A stretch of DNA of 15,713 bases from an uncultured Oscillospiraceae bacterium (lineage in GTDB: Bacteria > Bacillota > Clostridia > Oscillospirales > Oscillospiraceae), in NCBI GenBank assembly GCA_900752285.1, contig CAADUW010000243.1, forward strand, positions 1 through 15,713, read 5' to 3'. Both the position numbers and the translations under genes were made by a program. Position 1 is the stretch's first letter. Each line of letters starts with the position of its first letter. Below, in pieces: positions 1 to 5,296 of the stretch. The notes beneath the pieces were generated by a model that made no database searches, was not told where the DNA came from, and saw only the letters and a program-made list of their open reading frames with translations.

Positions 1-3
1 CCC

Positions 4-42
4 TTTGCCGCCTGCGGGCGGCAAACTCTGCGAGGCTTTTTT
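4..42 (+). terminator. Hairpin with T-run at left edge (possible terminator)
   Basis: Positions 4-12 (TTTGCCGCC) pair perfectly with 17-25 (GGCGGCAAA) around a 4-nt loop. Six T's follow at 37-42, after a 12-nt gap. This may terminate a plus-strand gene lying to the left of the window. The gap between stem and T-run is longer than in a standard intrinsic terminator, so the call is uncertain. Confidence 0.4.
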
Positions 43-402
43 GACACGCTGAAATACATACAGGATTCCTTCGTTTTCCAAACTTTGAAATGGGGCAAAA
101 ATCCTGTCTGAGACTTCTTGCCGAATTGTGCGGTGCTGCCTTAACAAAAGCCGTAGAGTGCTTCGCCAATATGCAGTAAGAGAGTATTTTCCAGAAAATT
201 CCCAAAGATGGCATGTCATTCCGAACCAGTCCACAGACTGGTGAGTGTGCCGATGTCACTGGCGCGGAATGACCGGTAATCGGGGACTGCCCTTGGAATG
301 ACTGCGCTGCTCGATACGCTGCACCGCTAAATTTCGGTTTATCGCAAAGTCACGGCGTGCATTCCTTATGCGTGGAGCAGTGCAGGATCACGTAAAAGCC
401 GC
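26..402. other. Gene-free intergenic region
   Basis: No open frame here has a ribosome binding site or recognisable domain. The left part (43-210) shows nothing I can name. The right part (215-342) holds a palindromic repeat described separately. It lies downstream of the minus-strand methyltransferase stop. Confidence 0.6.
215..342. repeat. Composite palindromic intergenic repeat, copy 1
   Basis: GTCATTCCG (215-223) and CGGAATGAC (265-273) form a perfect 9-bp terminal inverted repeat enclosing 59 bp. Inside it, ACCAGT (225-230) and ACTGGT (237-242) form a second hairpin with loop ccacag. Further right, CCGCTAAATTTC (324-335) followed by a TTTA also occurs at 6954-6965. The 14-mer CAGTCCACAGACTG (227-240) recurs exactly at 6785-6798. 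Order and spacing suggest a diverged copy of the cluster at 6690-6970. This is probably a non-autonomous, REP- or MITE-like intergenic element. Confidence 0.6.
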
Positions 403-1122
403 CTATGCCTTCTTTTGCAGGACGATGGAAATGAAATTCAGGTATTTACCGGCCCCTGCGCACATGGATTTCCGATCGCCTGCCGCGTAAGGATTGTCCT
501 GTTCCAGCCAGTCGGCCCATACCTCTTCGTTGCTTTCCATTTCAGAGACCCGGAGAACCTCCGCACCCCTGCTCCGGCTGACGATCTGCGTCCAGTAACG
601 GGTGTCGTGCAGATAGTCCAGCTGTTCCGGTGTCCAGGACAGCAGCAGCTCCGGTGGGAGAGCCTGATGGCAGTCCCGCTTCATACCGGGGACGGCAATA
701 TAAAGGTATCCGCCGGGCTTTACAAAGGGAAGCAGCTTTTCGTCCAGATAACGCGGATCCCGCCCGAAATAGTTATAGGAATCGGTGCTGACAACGGCGT
801 CCAGAAAATCCTTTGGAAAGGGCAGGGCAGAAGCGTCTGCTTTCACGGGGGTGATTTTCTCCCGGTTGAGTCCCATCCGGTCGAAAAACAGCCGGTTTTC
901 CTCAGGGTCACTCCAAAGATCCGCTGCGTAGACCGTAAAACCGTACTCCCTTGCGAGAAAGACGCTGGTCAGTCCCTGACCGCTGCCCAGATCACAAATC
1001 ACGGCGCCCTTGGGAATTCTGCAATTCAACAGAAGTTCCTCCGTCAGCTTGACAGGGTTGGGTCCCATAATTTTGGACATCAACTCCGGGGTGCAGTATG
1101 CCTGACTCTTGATGTATTGCAT
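403..1122 (-). CDS. Class I SAM-dependent methyltransferase
   Basis: 239 aa, complete. A Rossmann-type SAM site is visible: motif I VICDLGSGQG at residues 41-50, an acidic residue (D69) at the end of strand beta-2 that would contact the ribose, the conserved KADASALPFP segment after it, and a KPGGYLYIAVPG segment typical of motif III. The fold is the Methyltransf_11/25 type. The substrate (small molecule, lipid or other) cannot be read from the sequence. The start at 1122 has an AAGGAG site 8 nt upstream (1130-1135). The gene stands alone, divergent from the feo operon. A consensus promoter and a TetR-like palindrome lie directly upstream, so it is probably induced by a ligand or stress. No TetR gene is in the window. 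The length is normal for the family and nothing is broken. Confidence 0.85.
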   Translation of the reverse strand: MQYIKSQAYCTPELMSKIMGPNPVKLTEELLLNCRIPKGAVICDLGSGQGLTSVFLAREYGFTVYAADLWSDPEENRLFFDRMGLNREKITPVKADASALPFPKDFLDAVVSTDSYNYFGRDPRYLDEKLLPFVKPGGYLYIAVPGMKRDCHQALPPELLLSWTPEQLDYLHDTRYWTQIVSRSRGAEVLRVSEMESNEEVWADWLEQDNPYAAGDRKSMCAGAGKYLNFISIVLQKKA

Positions 1123-1145
1123 GGTAGTGCTCCTTTCAAAGCAAA

Positions 1146-1163
1146 AGTAAACGACCGTTTACT
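1146..1163. promoter_or_regulatory. TetR-family-like operator palindrome
   Basis: AGTAAACG (1146-1153) and CGTTTACT (1156-1163) form a perfect 8+2+8 palindrome. It sits immediately downstream of the methyltransferase -10 box (1166-1171), over the expected transcription start. Size, symmetry and sequence style match TetR-family operators, whose bound dimer would block initiation. The regulator itself is not in this window. Confidence 0.65.
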
Positions 1164-1165
1164 AA

Positions 1166-1194
1166 AGCATAACAAATAGAGCGGCGGCTGTCAA
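1166..1194 (-). promoter_or_regulatory. Promoter of the methyltransferase gene
   Basis: On the minus strand, TTGACA (1194-1189) is followed by a 17-bp spacer and TATGCT (1171-1166). The match to a sigma-A promoter is strong. The -35 box lies inside the left arm of the 40-bp palindrome at 1182-1221, and the TetR-like palindrome begins just downstream of the -10. Confidence 0.75.
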
Positions 1195-1221
1195 GGGGAA
1201 TATTCCCTTTGTCAGCCGCCG
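1182..1221. repeat. 40-bp near-perfect palindrome between divergent promoters
   Basis: CGGCGGCTG (1182-1190) pairs with CAGCCGCCG (1213-1221). After one T-T mismatch, 1192-1201 pairs with 1202-1211, apart from one G-T wobble. It covers the -35 box of the methyltransferase promoter. No gene ends here, so a terminator role is unlikely. It may be a cruciform, a regulator site or a relic repeat. Confidence 0.6.
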
Positions 1222-1329
1222 TTTTGCCGTCATTTGGTGATTTTGTCTCAAACGGGATTCTGAGAAAACAGCTTTTTTTGAACATGACGGAGAAATGTTT
1301 TCCGGGCGTGGAAAAAAATGAAAAGCCTA

Positions 1330-1358
1330 TTGACAAAAAAGGTGATGTCGTGTATCAT
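1330..1358 (+). promoter_or_regulatory. Promoter of the feo operon
   Basis: TTGACA (1330-1335), a 17-bp spacer and TATCAT (1353-1358) form a near-consensus sigma-A promoter. Transcription should start around 1365, which places operator copy 1 (1367-1382) directly over the start region, the expected position for a repressor. Confidence 0.85.
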
Positions 1359-1366
1359 ACAGCATG

Positions 1367-1382
1367 GTTAGCAACGGCTAAC
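1367..1382. promoter_or_regulatory. Metalloregulator-like operator, copy 1 (GTTAGC-N4-GCTAAC)
   Basis: A perfect inverted repeat, GTTAGC-aacg-GCTAAC, just downstream of the feo -10 box. The half-site resembles the TTAG-GTTAG core of DtxR/IdeR boxes, but with a different spacing. Because the same motif occurs three times around the iron-transport genes and I noticed it nowhere else, it is very likely the iron-responsive operator. Confidence 0.75.
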
Positions 1383-1399
1383 TATTTCATAAAGCATCG

Positions 1400-1415
1400 G
1401 TTAGCTGAGGCTAAT
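1400..1415. promoter_or_regulatory. Metalloregulator-like operator, copy 2
   Basis: GTTAGC-tgag-GCTAAT differs from the full palindrome by one base. Its centre is 33 bp from that of copy 1, about three helical turns, so two dimers could bind the same face of the DNA. It lies in the 5' leader of feoA1, upstream of its ribosome binding site. Confidence 0.7.
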
Positions 1416-1441
1416 CGAAAAGATATAAAGAAGGTGAATCC

Positions 1442-1654
1442 ATGATGCCTCTTACCTTTGCGGACGCCGGTCAGGGCTATATCGTAAAGAAGATCGGCGG
1501 GAAGCCGGATGTCAAAAAGCATTTGGAGAATCTGGGCTTTGTTGTCGGAACCGATGTGTCCGTGATCAGCACCATCGGCGGTAATGTGATCGTCAAGGTC
1601 AAGGAATCCAGAGTGGCGATCAGTCAGGAAATGGCGCAGAAAATTATGGTCTGA
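1442..1654 (+). CDS. feoA: FeoA-domain protein (first copy)
   Basis: 70 aa and a single FeoA (SH3-like beta-barrel) domain. The pattern VKKHLENLGFVVGTDVSVIS is the FeoA core of a helix ending LGF followed by a G-T-V strand, and NVIVKVKESRVAIS forms the closing strands. FeoA is a small cytosolic partner of the ferrous iron transporter FeoB. The AAGGTG site at 1431-1436 could serve ATG 1442 (5-nt gap) or ATG 1445 (8 nt); the second has the better spacing, so the protein may be one residue shorter. It is the first gene of the operon, 35 nt before feoA2. The two FeoA copies differ clearly in sequence, so they are not a recent duplication. Confidence 0.9.
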   Translation: MMPLTFADAGQGYIVKKIGGKPDVKKHLENLGFVVGTDVSVISTIGGNVIVKVKESRVAISQEMAQKIMV

Positions 1655-1689
1655 TTCAGACCATGGCAAAATAAAAGGAGGAAATCGGA

Positions 1690-1911
1690 ATGAAAACACT
1701 TCGTCAGGCAAAGGTCGGAGAGACCCTCAAGGTTGTAAAGCTCCATGGCGAAGGCGCGGTTAAGCGCAGAATTATGGACATGGGCATTACGAAGGGCGTA
1801 GAACTCACGGTTCGTAAAGTGGCACCTCTGGGTGACCCGGTGGAGATCAATGTCCGCGGCTATGAGCTGTCCATCCGGAAAGCGGATGCGGAAATGATCG
1901 AGGTCGAGTAA
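1690..1911 (+). CDS. feoA: FeoA-domain protein (second copy)
   Basis: 73 aa, FeoA domain: VKRRIMDMGITKGVELTVRK, then APLGDPVEINVRGYELSIRKADAEMI. The APLGDPxEI-x-v-r-gyeLslRk stretch is the classic FeoA signature and is closer to canonical FeoA than the first copy. It is predicted to bind or modulate FeoB in the cytosol. AGGAGG (1676-1681) lies 8 nt before the ATG. The gene is followed by a hairpin with a T-rich tail and then operator copy 3 before feoB, so the two feoA genes may be made in excess over the transporter. Confidence 0.92.
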   Translation: MKTLRQAKVGETLKVVKLHGEGAVKRRIMDMGITKGVELTVRKVAPLGDPVEINVRGYELSIRKADAEMIEVE

Positions 1912-1927
1912 AACACTGTGTCCATAC

Positions 1928-1958
1928 GGGGGAATGTTCCCCCTGTTTATTTGATTTT
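1928..1958 (+). terminator. Internal terminator/attenuator between feoA2 and feoB
   Basis: GGGGGA (1928-1933) pairs with TCCCCC (1938-1943) around a 4-nt loop, followed by a T-rich but interrupted tract (1944-1958). It would give partial termination and lower feoB expression relative to feoA. Confidence 0.5.
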
Positions 1959-1960
1959 AG

Positions 1961-1976
1961 GTTAGCTTATGCTAAC
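1961..1976. promoter_or_regulatory. Metalloregulator-like operator, copy 3, in front of feoB
   Basis: A perfect GTTAGC-ttat-GCTAAC, identical in both arms to copy 1. It sits between the internal terminator and feoB and contains the upstream ATG at 1969. I see no convincing -35/-10 pair here, so it may act as a roadblock to transcription from upstream or mark a weak secondary promoter. Confidence 0.7.
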
Positions 1977-1995
1977 GGAAAGAGAGGAAATCACT

Positions 1996-4389
1996 GTGGA
2001 ACTGAAAATTGCACTGGCAGGCAACCCGAACTGCGGTAAAACTACCCTGTTCAATGCCCTGACCGGATCCAACCAGTTCGTGGGCAACTGGCCAGGCGTT
2101 ACGGTTGAGAAAAAGGAAGGCAAGCTGAAGAAGCACAATGACGTGACCATCACGGACCTTCCCGGTATTTATTCTCTGTCTCCCTATACGCTGGAGGAAG
2201 TTGTCGCCCGGAACTACCTGATTGACGAGCGTCCCAACGCCATCCTGAACATCATCGATGGCACCAACCTGGAGCGGAACCTGTACCTGACTACCCAGCT
2301 GACCGAGCTTGGCATTCCTGTGGTCGTTGCCATCAACATGATGGATATCGTGAAGAAGAACGGCGACAAGATCAATACCAAACAGCTGTCCGAGGCTCTG
2401 GGCTGCAAGGTCGTTGAGATCTCCGCACTGAAGGGTACCGGCATTATGGAGGCTGCGGAAGCCGCCATTGATGCTGCTCAGAACGGCAAGACCGTTCCCA
2501 TGCACACCTTCTCCGGCCCTGTGGAGCATGCCATTGCCCACATTGAGGAGGCTGCCGTCCATAACATGCCCGAGGAGCAGCAGCGCTGGTATGCCATCAA
2601 GATCTTCGAGCGGGACGACAAGGTCCTTGCCAAACTGAATCTGGCTGCCGGTGTGATGGAGCATATCGAAACCGACATTAAGTCTGCCGAGGAAGAGCTG
2701 GATGACGATGCCGAGAGCATCATCACCAACGAGCGTTACGTGTACATCGGCGAGGTGATCAAGCGGTGCTACAAGAAGCATTCCGCCGGTTCCCTCTCCA
2801 CCTCCGATAAGATTGATAAGATCGTCACCAACCGTTGGCTGGGCCTGCCCATCTTCGCGGTGGTCATGTTCCTGGTTTACTGGATCGCCATGGTGGGTGT
2901 GGGAGCACCCGCGACGGACTGGGCAAACGATGGTGTGTTCGGCGACGGCTGGCACCTGCTGGGCATCGGTTCCGCCGCTTACAATGAGGATGCGGAAGCT
3001 TACGGCGATGCCGCTCTGATCGTGGACGGCTATGATGCCTATGTGGAAGAGCACGGCGAGGCTCCTACCGGTGACTTCACCTATGAGGTGGAGGACGAGG
3101 AGACTCTGGAAGTGACCGAAGAGGTTGCGACGCTGAAGGATTATGAGGACGCCGTTGCCACCATGGAAAGCTTCGGCGAAGAGCCTGATCCCGCGGACTA
3201 CGGCGTGTGGGTTCCCGGTGTGCCTGTCCTGATCGGCAACCTGCTGGAGAAGGCAAACGCTGCCGACTGGCTCAGCGGTCTGATCCTTGACGGTATCGTC
3301 GCCGGTGTTGGTGCGGTGCTGGGCTTCGTGCCCCAGATGCTGGTTCTGTTCCTGATGCTGGCCTTTCTGGAGGCTTGCGGCTACATGGCCCGTATCGCTT
3401 TCGTTCTGGACCGTATCTTCCGGAAGTTTGGCCTTTCCGGTAAGTCCTTCATCCCCATGCTGATCGGTACCGGCTGCGGCGTGCCCGGTATTATGGCCTC
3501 CCGTACCATTGAAAACGAGCGGGATCGCCGGATGACGATTATGACCACTACCTTCATTCCCTGCGGCGCAAAGGTTCCCTTCATTGCCATGATCGCCGGC
3601 GCTCTGTTCGGCGGCAGCGCATGGGTCTCCACCTCTGCCTACTTCATCGGCATGGCTGCCATCATTGTTTCCGGTATCATGCTGAAGAAGACAAAGATGT
3701 TCTCCGGTGAGCCTGCTCCCTTCGTTATGGAGCTGCCCGCTTACCACTGGCCCACTTTGGGCAATGTTCTGCGGAGCATGTGGGAGCGTGGCTGGAGCTT
3801 CATCAAGAAGGCCGGCACCATCATCCTGCTGTCCACCATCTTCGTTTGGTTCACCACTTACTTCGGCTGGGTTGAGGGTACCTTCCGGATGCTCAGCGAG
3901 GAAGAGATTGACTACTCCATCCTTGCTACCATCGGCGGCGCCATTGCCTGGATCTTCAAGCCTCTGGGCTGGGGCAACTGGCAGGCGGCTGTGGCTTCCA
4001 TCACCGGCCTCGTTGCCAAGGAGAACATTGTCGGTACGCTCGGCATTCTGTACGGCGGCGGAGATGGCACCGTGTACCAGACTCTGGCACAGGCCTTCAG
4101 TGGAATTACCGGCTACTCCTTCCTGGTGTTCAACCTGCTGTGCGCCCCCTGCTTTGCGGCTATCGGCGCCATCAAGCGTGAGATGAACAACGCAAAGTGG
4201 ACCTGGTTCGCAATCGGTTATCAGTGTGGCTTTGCGTATCTGATCGCGCTGATGGTCAACCAGTTCGGCAGCGCTTTCACCGGCAACGCCAACATTCCGG
4301 GCGTTGTGGTCTCCGTGGCTGTCCTTGCCGGTATGATCTACATGCTGTGCAAGCCCTATAAGGAAGCTACCAAGCTTTCCAAGGTTTAA
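1996..4389 (+). CDS. feoB: Ferrous iron transporter FeoB
   Basis: 797 aa from GTG 1996, a polytopic inner-membrane protein that imports Fe(II). The N-terminal G domain shows G1 GNPNCGKTT (residues 9-17), G3 DLPG (54-57), G4 NMMD (114-117) and G5 SALKGTG (from 143). A helical spacer domain follows. The membrane part carries the two Gate regions with the conserved GTGCGVPG and PCGAKVP cysteine motifs. I prefer GTG 1996 over ATG 1969: an AGAGAGGA site precedes it, the protein then begins MELKIALAGNPNCGKTT like most FeoBs, and ATG 1969 lies inside the operator palindrome. A strongly acidic insertion (about residues 329-405) follows the first membrane segment. The gene is followed 23 nt later by the Cys-rich partner peptide. 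Confidence 0.97.
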   Translation: MELKIALAGNPNCGKTTLFNALTGSNQFVGNWPGVTVEKKEGKLKKHNDVTITDLPGIYSLSPYTLEEVVARNYLIDERPNAILNIIDGTNLERNLYLTTQLTELGIPVVVAINMMDIVKKNGDKINTKQLSEALGCKVVEISALKGTGIMEAAEAAIDAAQNGKTVPMHTFSGPVEHAIAHIEEAAVHNMPEEQQRWYAIKIFERDDKVLAKLNLAAGVMEHIETDIKSAEEELDDDAESIITNERYVYIGEVIKRCYKKHSAGSLSTSDKIDKIVTNRWLGLPIFAVVMFLVYWIAMVGVGAPATDWANDGVFGDGWHLLGIGSAAYNEDAEAYGDAALIVDGYDAYVEEHGEAPTGDFTYEVEDEETLEVTEEVATLKDYEDAVATMESFGEEPDPADYGVWVPGVPVLIGNLLEKANAADWLSGLILDGIVAGVGAVLGFVPQMLVLFLMLAFLEACGYMARIAFVLDRIFRKFGLSGKSFIPMLIGTGCGVPGIMASRTIENERDRRMTIMTTTFIPCGAKVPFIAMIAGALFGGSAWVSTSAYFIGMAAIIVSGIMLKKTKMFSGEPAPFVMELPAYHWPTLGNVLRSMWERGWSFIKKAGTIILLSTIFVWFTTYFGWVEGTFRMLSEEEIDYSILATIGGAIAWIFKPLGWGNWQAAVASITGLVAKENIVGTLGILYGGGDGTVYQTLAQAFSGITGYSFLVFNLLCAPCFAAIGAIKREMNNAKWTWFAIGYQCGFAYLIALMVNQFGSAFTGNANIPGVVVSVAVLAGMIYMLCKPYKEATKLSKV

Positions 4390-4412
4390 GACCGTAAAAA
4401 GGAGTGATTTTC

Positions 4413-4583
4413 ATGCTGGTTTGGTTTTCTCAGAACGCAGGTACGATTGTGATCTCCCTTGTTCTGCTGGCAGTCGTTGGGCTGATCGTGCGCAGTCTCC
4501 TGAAGGATAAAAAGCAGGGAAAATCCTCCTGCGGAAATAACTGTGCCCACTGTTCGATGCACGGCAGCTGCCATGCAAAGTAA
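4413..4583 (+). CDS. FeoB-associated Cys-rich membrane protein
   Basis: 56 aa. Residues about 11-30 form one transmembrane helix, followed by a lysine-rich stretch (KDKKQGK) and a C-terminal cysteine cluster C-x3-C-x2-C-x5-C at C40, C44, C47 and C53, with nearby histidines. This is the layout of the FeoB-associated Cys-rich membrane protein family found directly after feoB in Firmicutes. The lysines suggest the Cys tail is cytosolic, where it could bind iron near the FeoB exit, but the function is unproven. AAGGAG (4398-4403) lies 9 nt before the ATG. It is the last gene before the operon terminators. Confidence 0.9.
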   Translation: MLVWFSQNAGTIVISLVLLAVVGLIVRSLLKDKKQGKSSCGNNCAHCSMHGSCHAK

Positions 4584-4603
4584 CATGCCGGTGCGGTAAA
4601 ATG

Positions 4604-4631
4604 AAAAGAAATCCTTCACCTGATTTCTTTT
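4604..4631 (+). terminator. First hairpin after the feo operon
   Basis: AAAAGAAATC (4604-4613) pairs perfectly with GATTTCTTTT (4622-4631) around an 8-nt loop; the T's form part of the stem. It is a weak, AT-rich terminator candidate that could work in both directions, placed 20 nt after the last feo stop codon. Confidence 0.5.
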
Positions 4632-4641
4632 GAAGACAGTG

Positions 4642-4671
4642 AAAGCCCCCGGTCAGTGGCCGGGGGCTTTT
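4642..4671 (+). terminator. Strong intrinsic terminator of the feo operon
   Basis: An 11-bp stem, AAAGCCCCCGG (4642-4652) with CCGGGGGCTTT (4660-4670), around a 7-nt loop and with T's at the 3' end. It should end most feo transcripts. The next gene begins 29 nt later without a visible promoter of its own. Confidence 0.8.
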
Positions 4672-4699
4672 GCAATAAGGCTTTTAAGGAGGAACCGTT

Positions 4700-4954
4700 A
4701 TGGTTAAAATGACATTGCAGGTCAACGGGATGGCGTGCGGAATGTGCGAATCTCATATCAATGATACGATCCGGCAGAAGTTTTCCGTGAAGAAGGTCAC
4801 ATCTTCCCACACAAAGGGCGTTACGGAGATCCTTGCGGACGCCCCGCTGGACGAGGAAGCTCTGAAGTCCGCCATTGCCGCTGCAGGCTACACGGTCACG
4901 GGCATTCGGACCGAGCCCTATGAAAAGAAGCATTTCTCCCTGTTCAAACATTGA
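4700..4954 (+). CDS. Small heavy-metal-associated (HMA) domain protein
   Basis: 84 aa. One HMA (ferredoxin-like) fold with the metal-binding loop GMACGMCESHI, the GMxCxxC signature with C13 and C16. The helix and strand pattern that follows ends in LKSAIAAAGYTVTGI, the usual HMA C-terminus. Proteins of this size are CopZ-like cytosolic chaperones for Cu(I) or related soft metals. The loop has Gly-Met between the cysteines and lacks the usual Thr. AAGGAGG (4685-4691) precedes the ATG by 8 nt. No promoter is visible between the feo terminator and the gene, so it may depend on read-through from the feo operon. No copper ATPase or CsoR/CopY is nearby, so the metal is uncertain. Confidence 0.85.
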   Translation: MVKMTLQVNGMACGMCESHINDTIRQKFSVKKVTSSHTKGVTEILADAPLDEEALKSAIAAAGYTVTGIRTEPYEKKHFSLFKH

Positions 4955-4972
4955 TCCGGAATCCGTTTGCAG

Positions 4973-5002
4973 TCAGCGCTCCATGCGGGCGCTGATTTTT
5001 TT
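4973..5002 (+). terminator. Intrinsic terminator after the HMA gene
   Basis: TCAGCGC (4973-4979) pairs with GCGCTGA (4989-4995), directly followed by seven T's (4996-5002). It lies 18 nt after the stop codon. Confidence 0.85.
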
Positions 5003-5017
5003 GCTGCCTGATTCCTC

Positions 5018-5046
5018 TTGACAGAGAAAAGTATATTTAGTATAAT
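5018..5046 (+). promoter_or_regulatory. Consensus promoter of the AbrB-glycosyltransferase operon
   Basis: TTGACA (5018-5023), exactly 17 bp, then TATAAT (5041-5046): a perfect sigma-A consensus. Such a strong promoter usually needs repression, which fits the overlapping inverted repeat at 5040-5064. Confidence 0.9.
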
Positions 5047-5064
5047 TTGTATAACAAATCATAC
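5040..5064. promoter_or_regulatory. Operator-like inverted repeat over the -10 and start site
   Basis: GTATAATTTG (5040-5049) and CAAATCATAC (5055-5064) are reverse complements except for one base, with a 5-nt spacer. The repeat covers the whole -10 box and the predicted transcription start. It is the best candidate site for autoregulation by the AbrB-type protein encoded next, although AbrB proteins often lack a clear consensus. Confidence 0.6.
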
Positions 5065-5081
5065 TTACGGAGGAAATAAAC

Positions 5082-5291
5082 ATGAATCACTTTCCGGAGG
5101 GAAAATATGCGTGGACGGTCACGGTAGGGGAGAAGGGGCAGATCGTAATCCCCAAACAGGCGCGGGAGGTTTTTGAAATTCGCCCCGGGGATACGCTTTT
5201 GCTGCTGGGAGATCGGGAGCGGGGACTGGCCATCCCGCCCAAGTCGGCGTTTGCGGAAATCTCCCGTCATGTTTTCGGAGATCAGGAGTGA
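5082..5291 (+). CDS. AbrB/SpoVT-type (swapped-hairpin) transcription regulator
   Basis: 69 aa. Residues about 11-52 form a SpoVT-AbrB DNA-binding domain: the GEKGQIVIPKQAREVFEIRPGDTLLLLGD stretch spans the strand, helix (I-P-K-x-x-R) and second-strand pattern of the family. There is no C-terminal effector domain, only about 18 extra residues (SAFAEISRHVFGDQE at the end). GGAGG (5069-5073) lies 8 nt before the ATG. The stop codon is 6 nt before the preferred glycosyltransferase start, so the two genes are one transcriptional unit. It probably represses its own operon through the inverted repeat at 5040-5064. An antitoxin role seems less likely because the partner is an intact glycosyltransferase and not a small toxin. 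Confidence 0.85.
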   Translation: MNHFPEGKYAWTVTVGEKGQIVIPKQAREVFEIRPGDTLLLLGDRERGLAIPPKSAFAEISRHVFGDQE

Positions 5292-5296
5292 GGAAT

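Noticed and set aside
1969..1995. ATG 1969 as FeoB start
   Set aside because: It lies inside the operator palindrome and lacks a ribosome binding site; GTG 1996 fits the family N-terminus.
1972..3747. 591-codon open frame on the minus strand opposite feoB
   Set aside because: Low-complexity His/Gly-rich translation, antisense to a clear FeoB; no ribosome binding site or domain.
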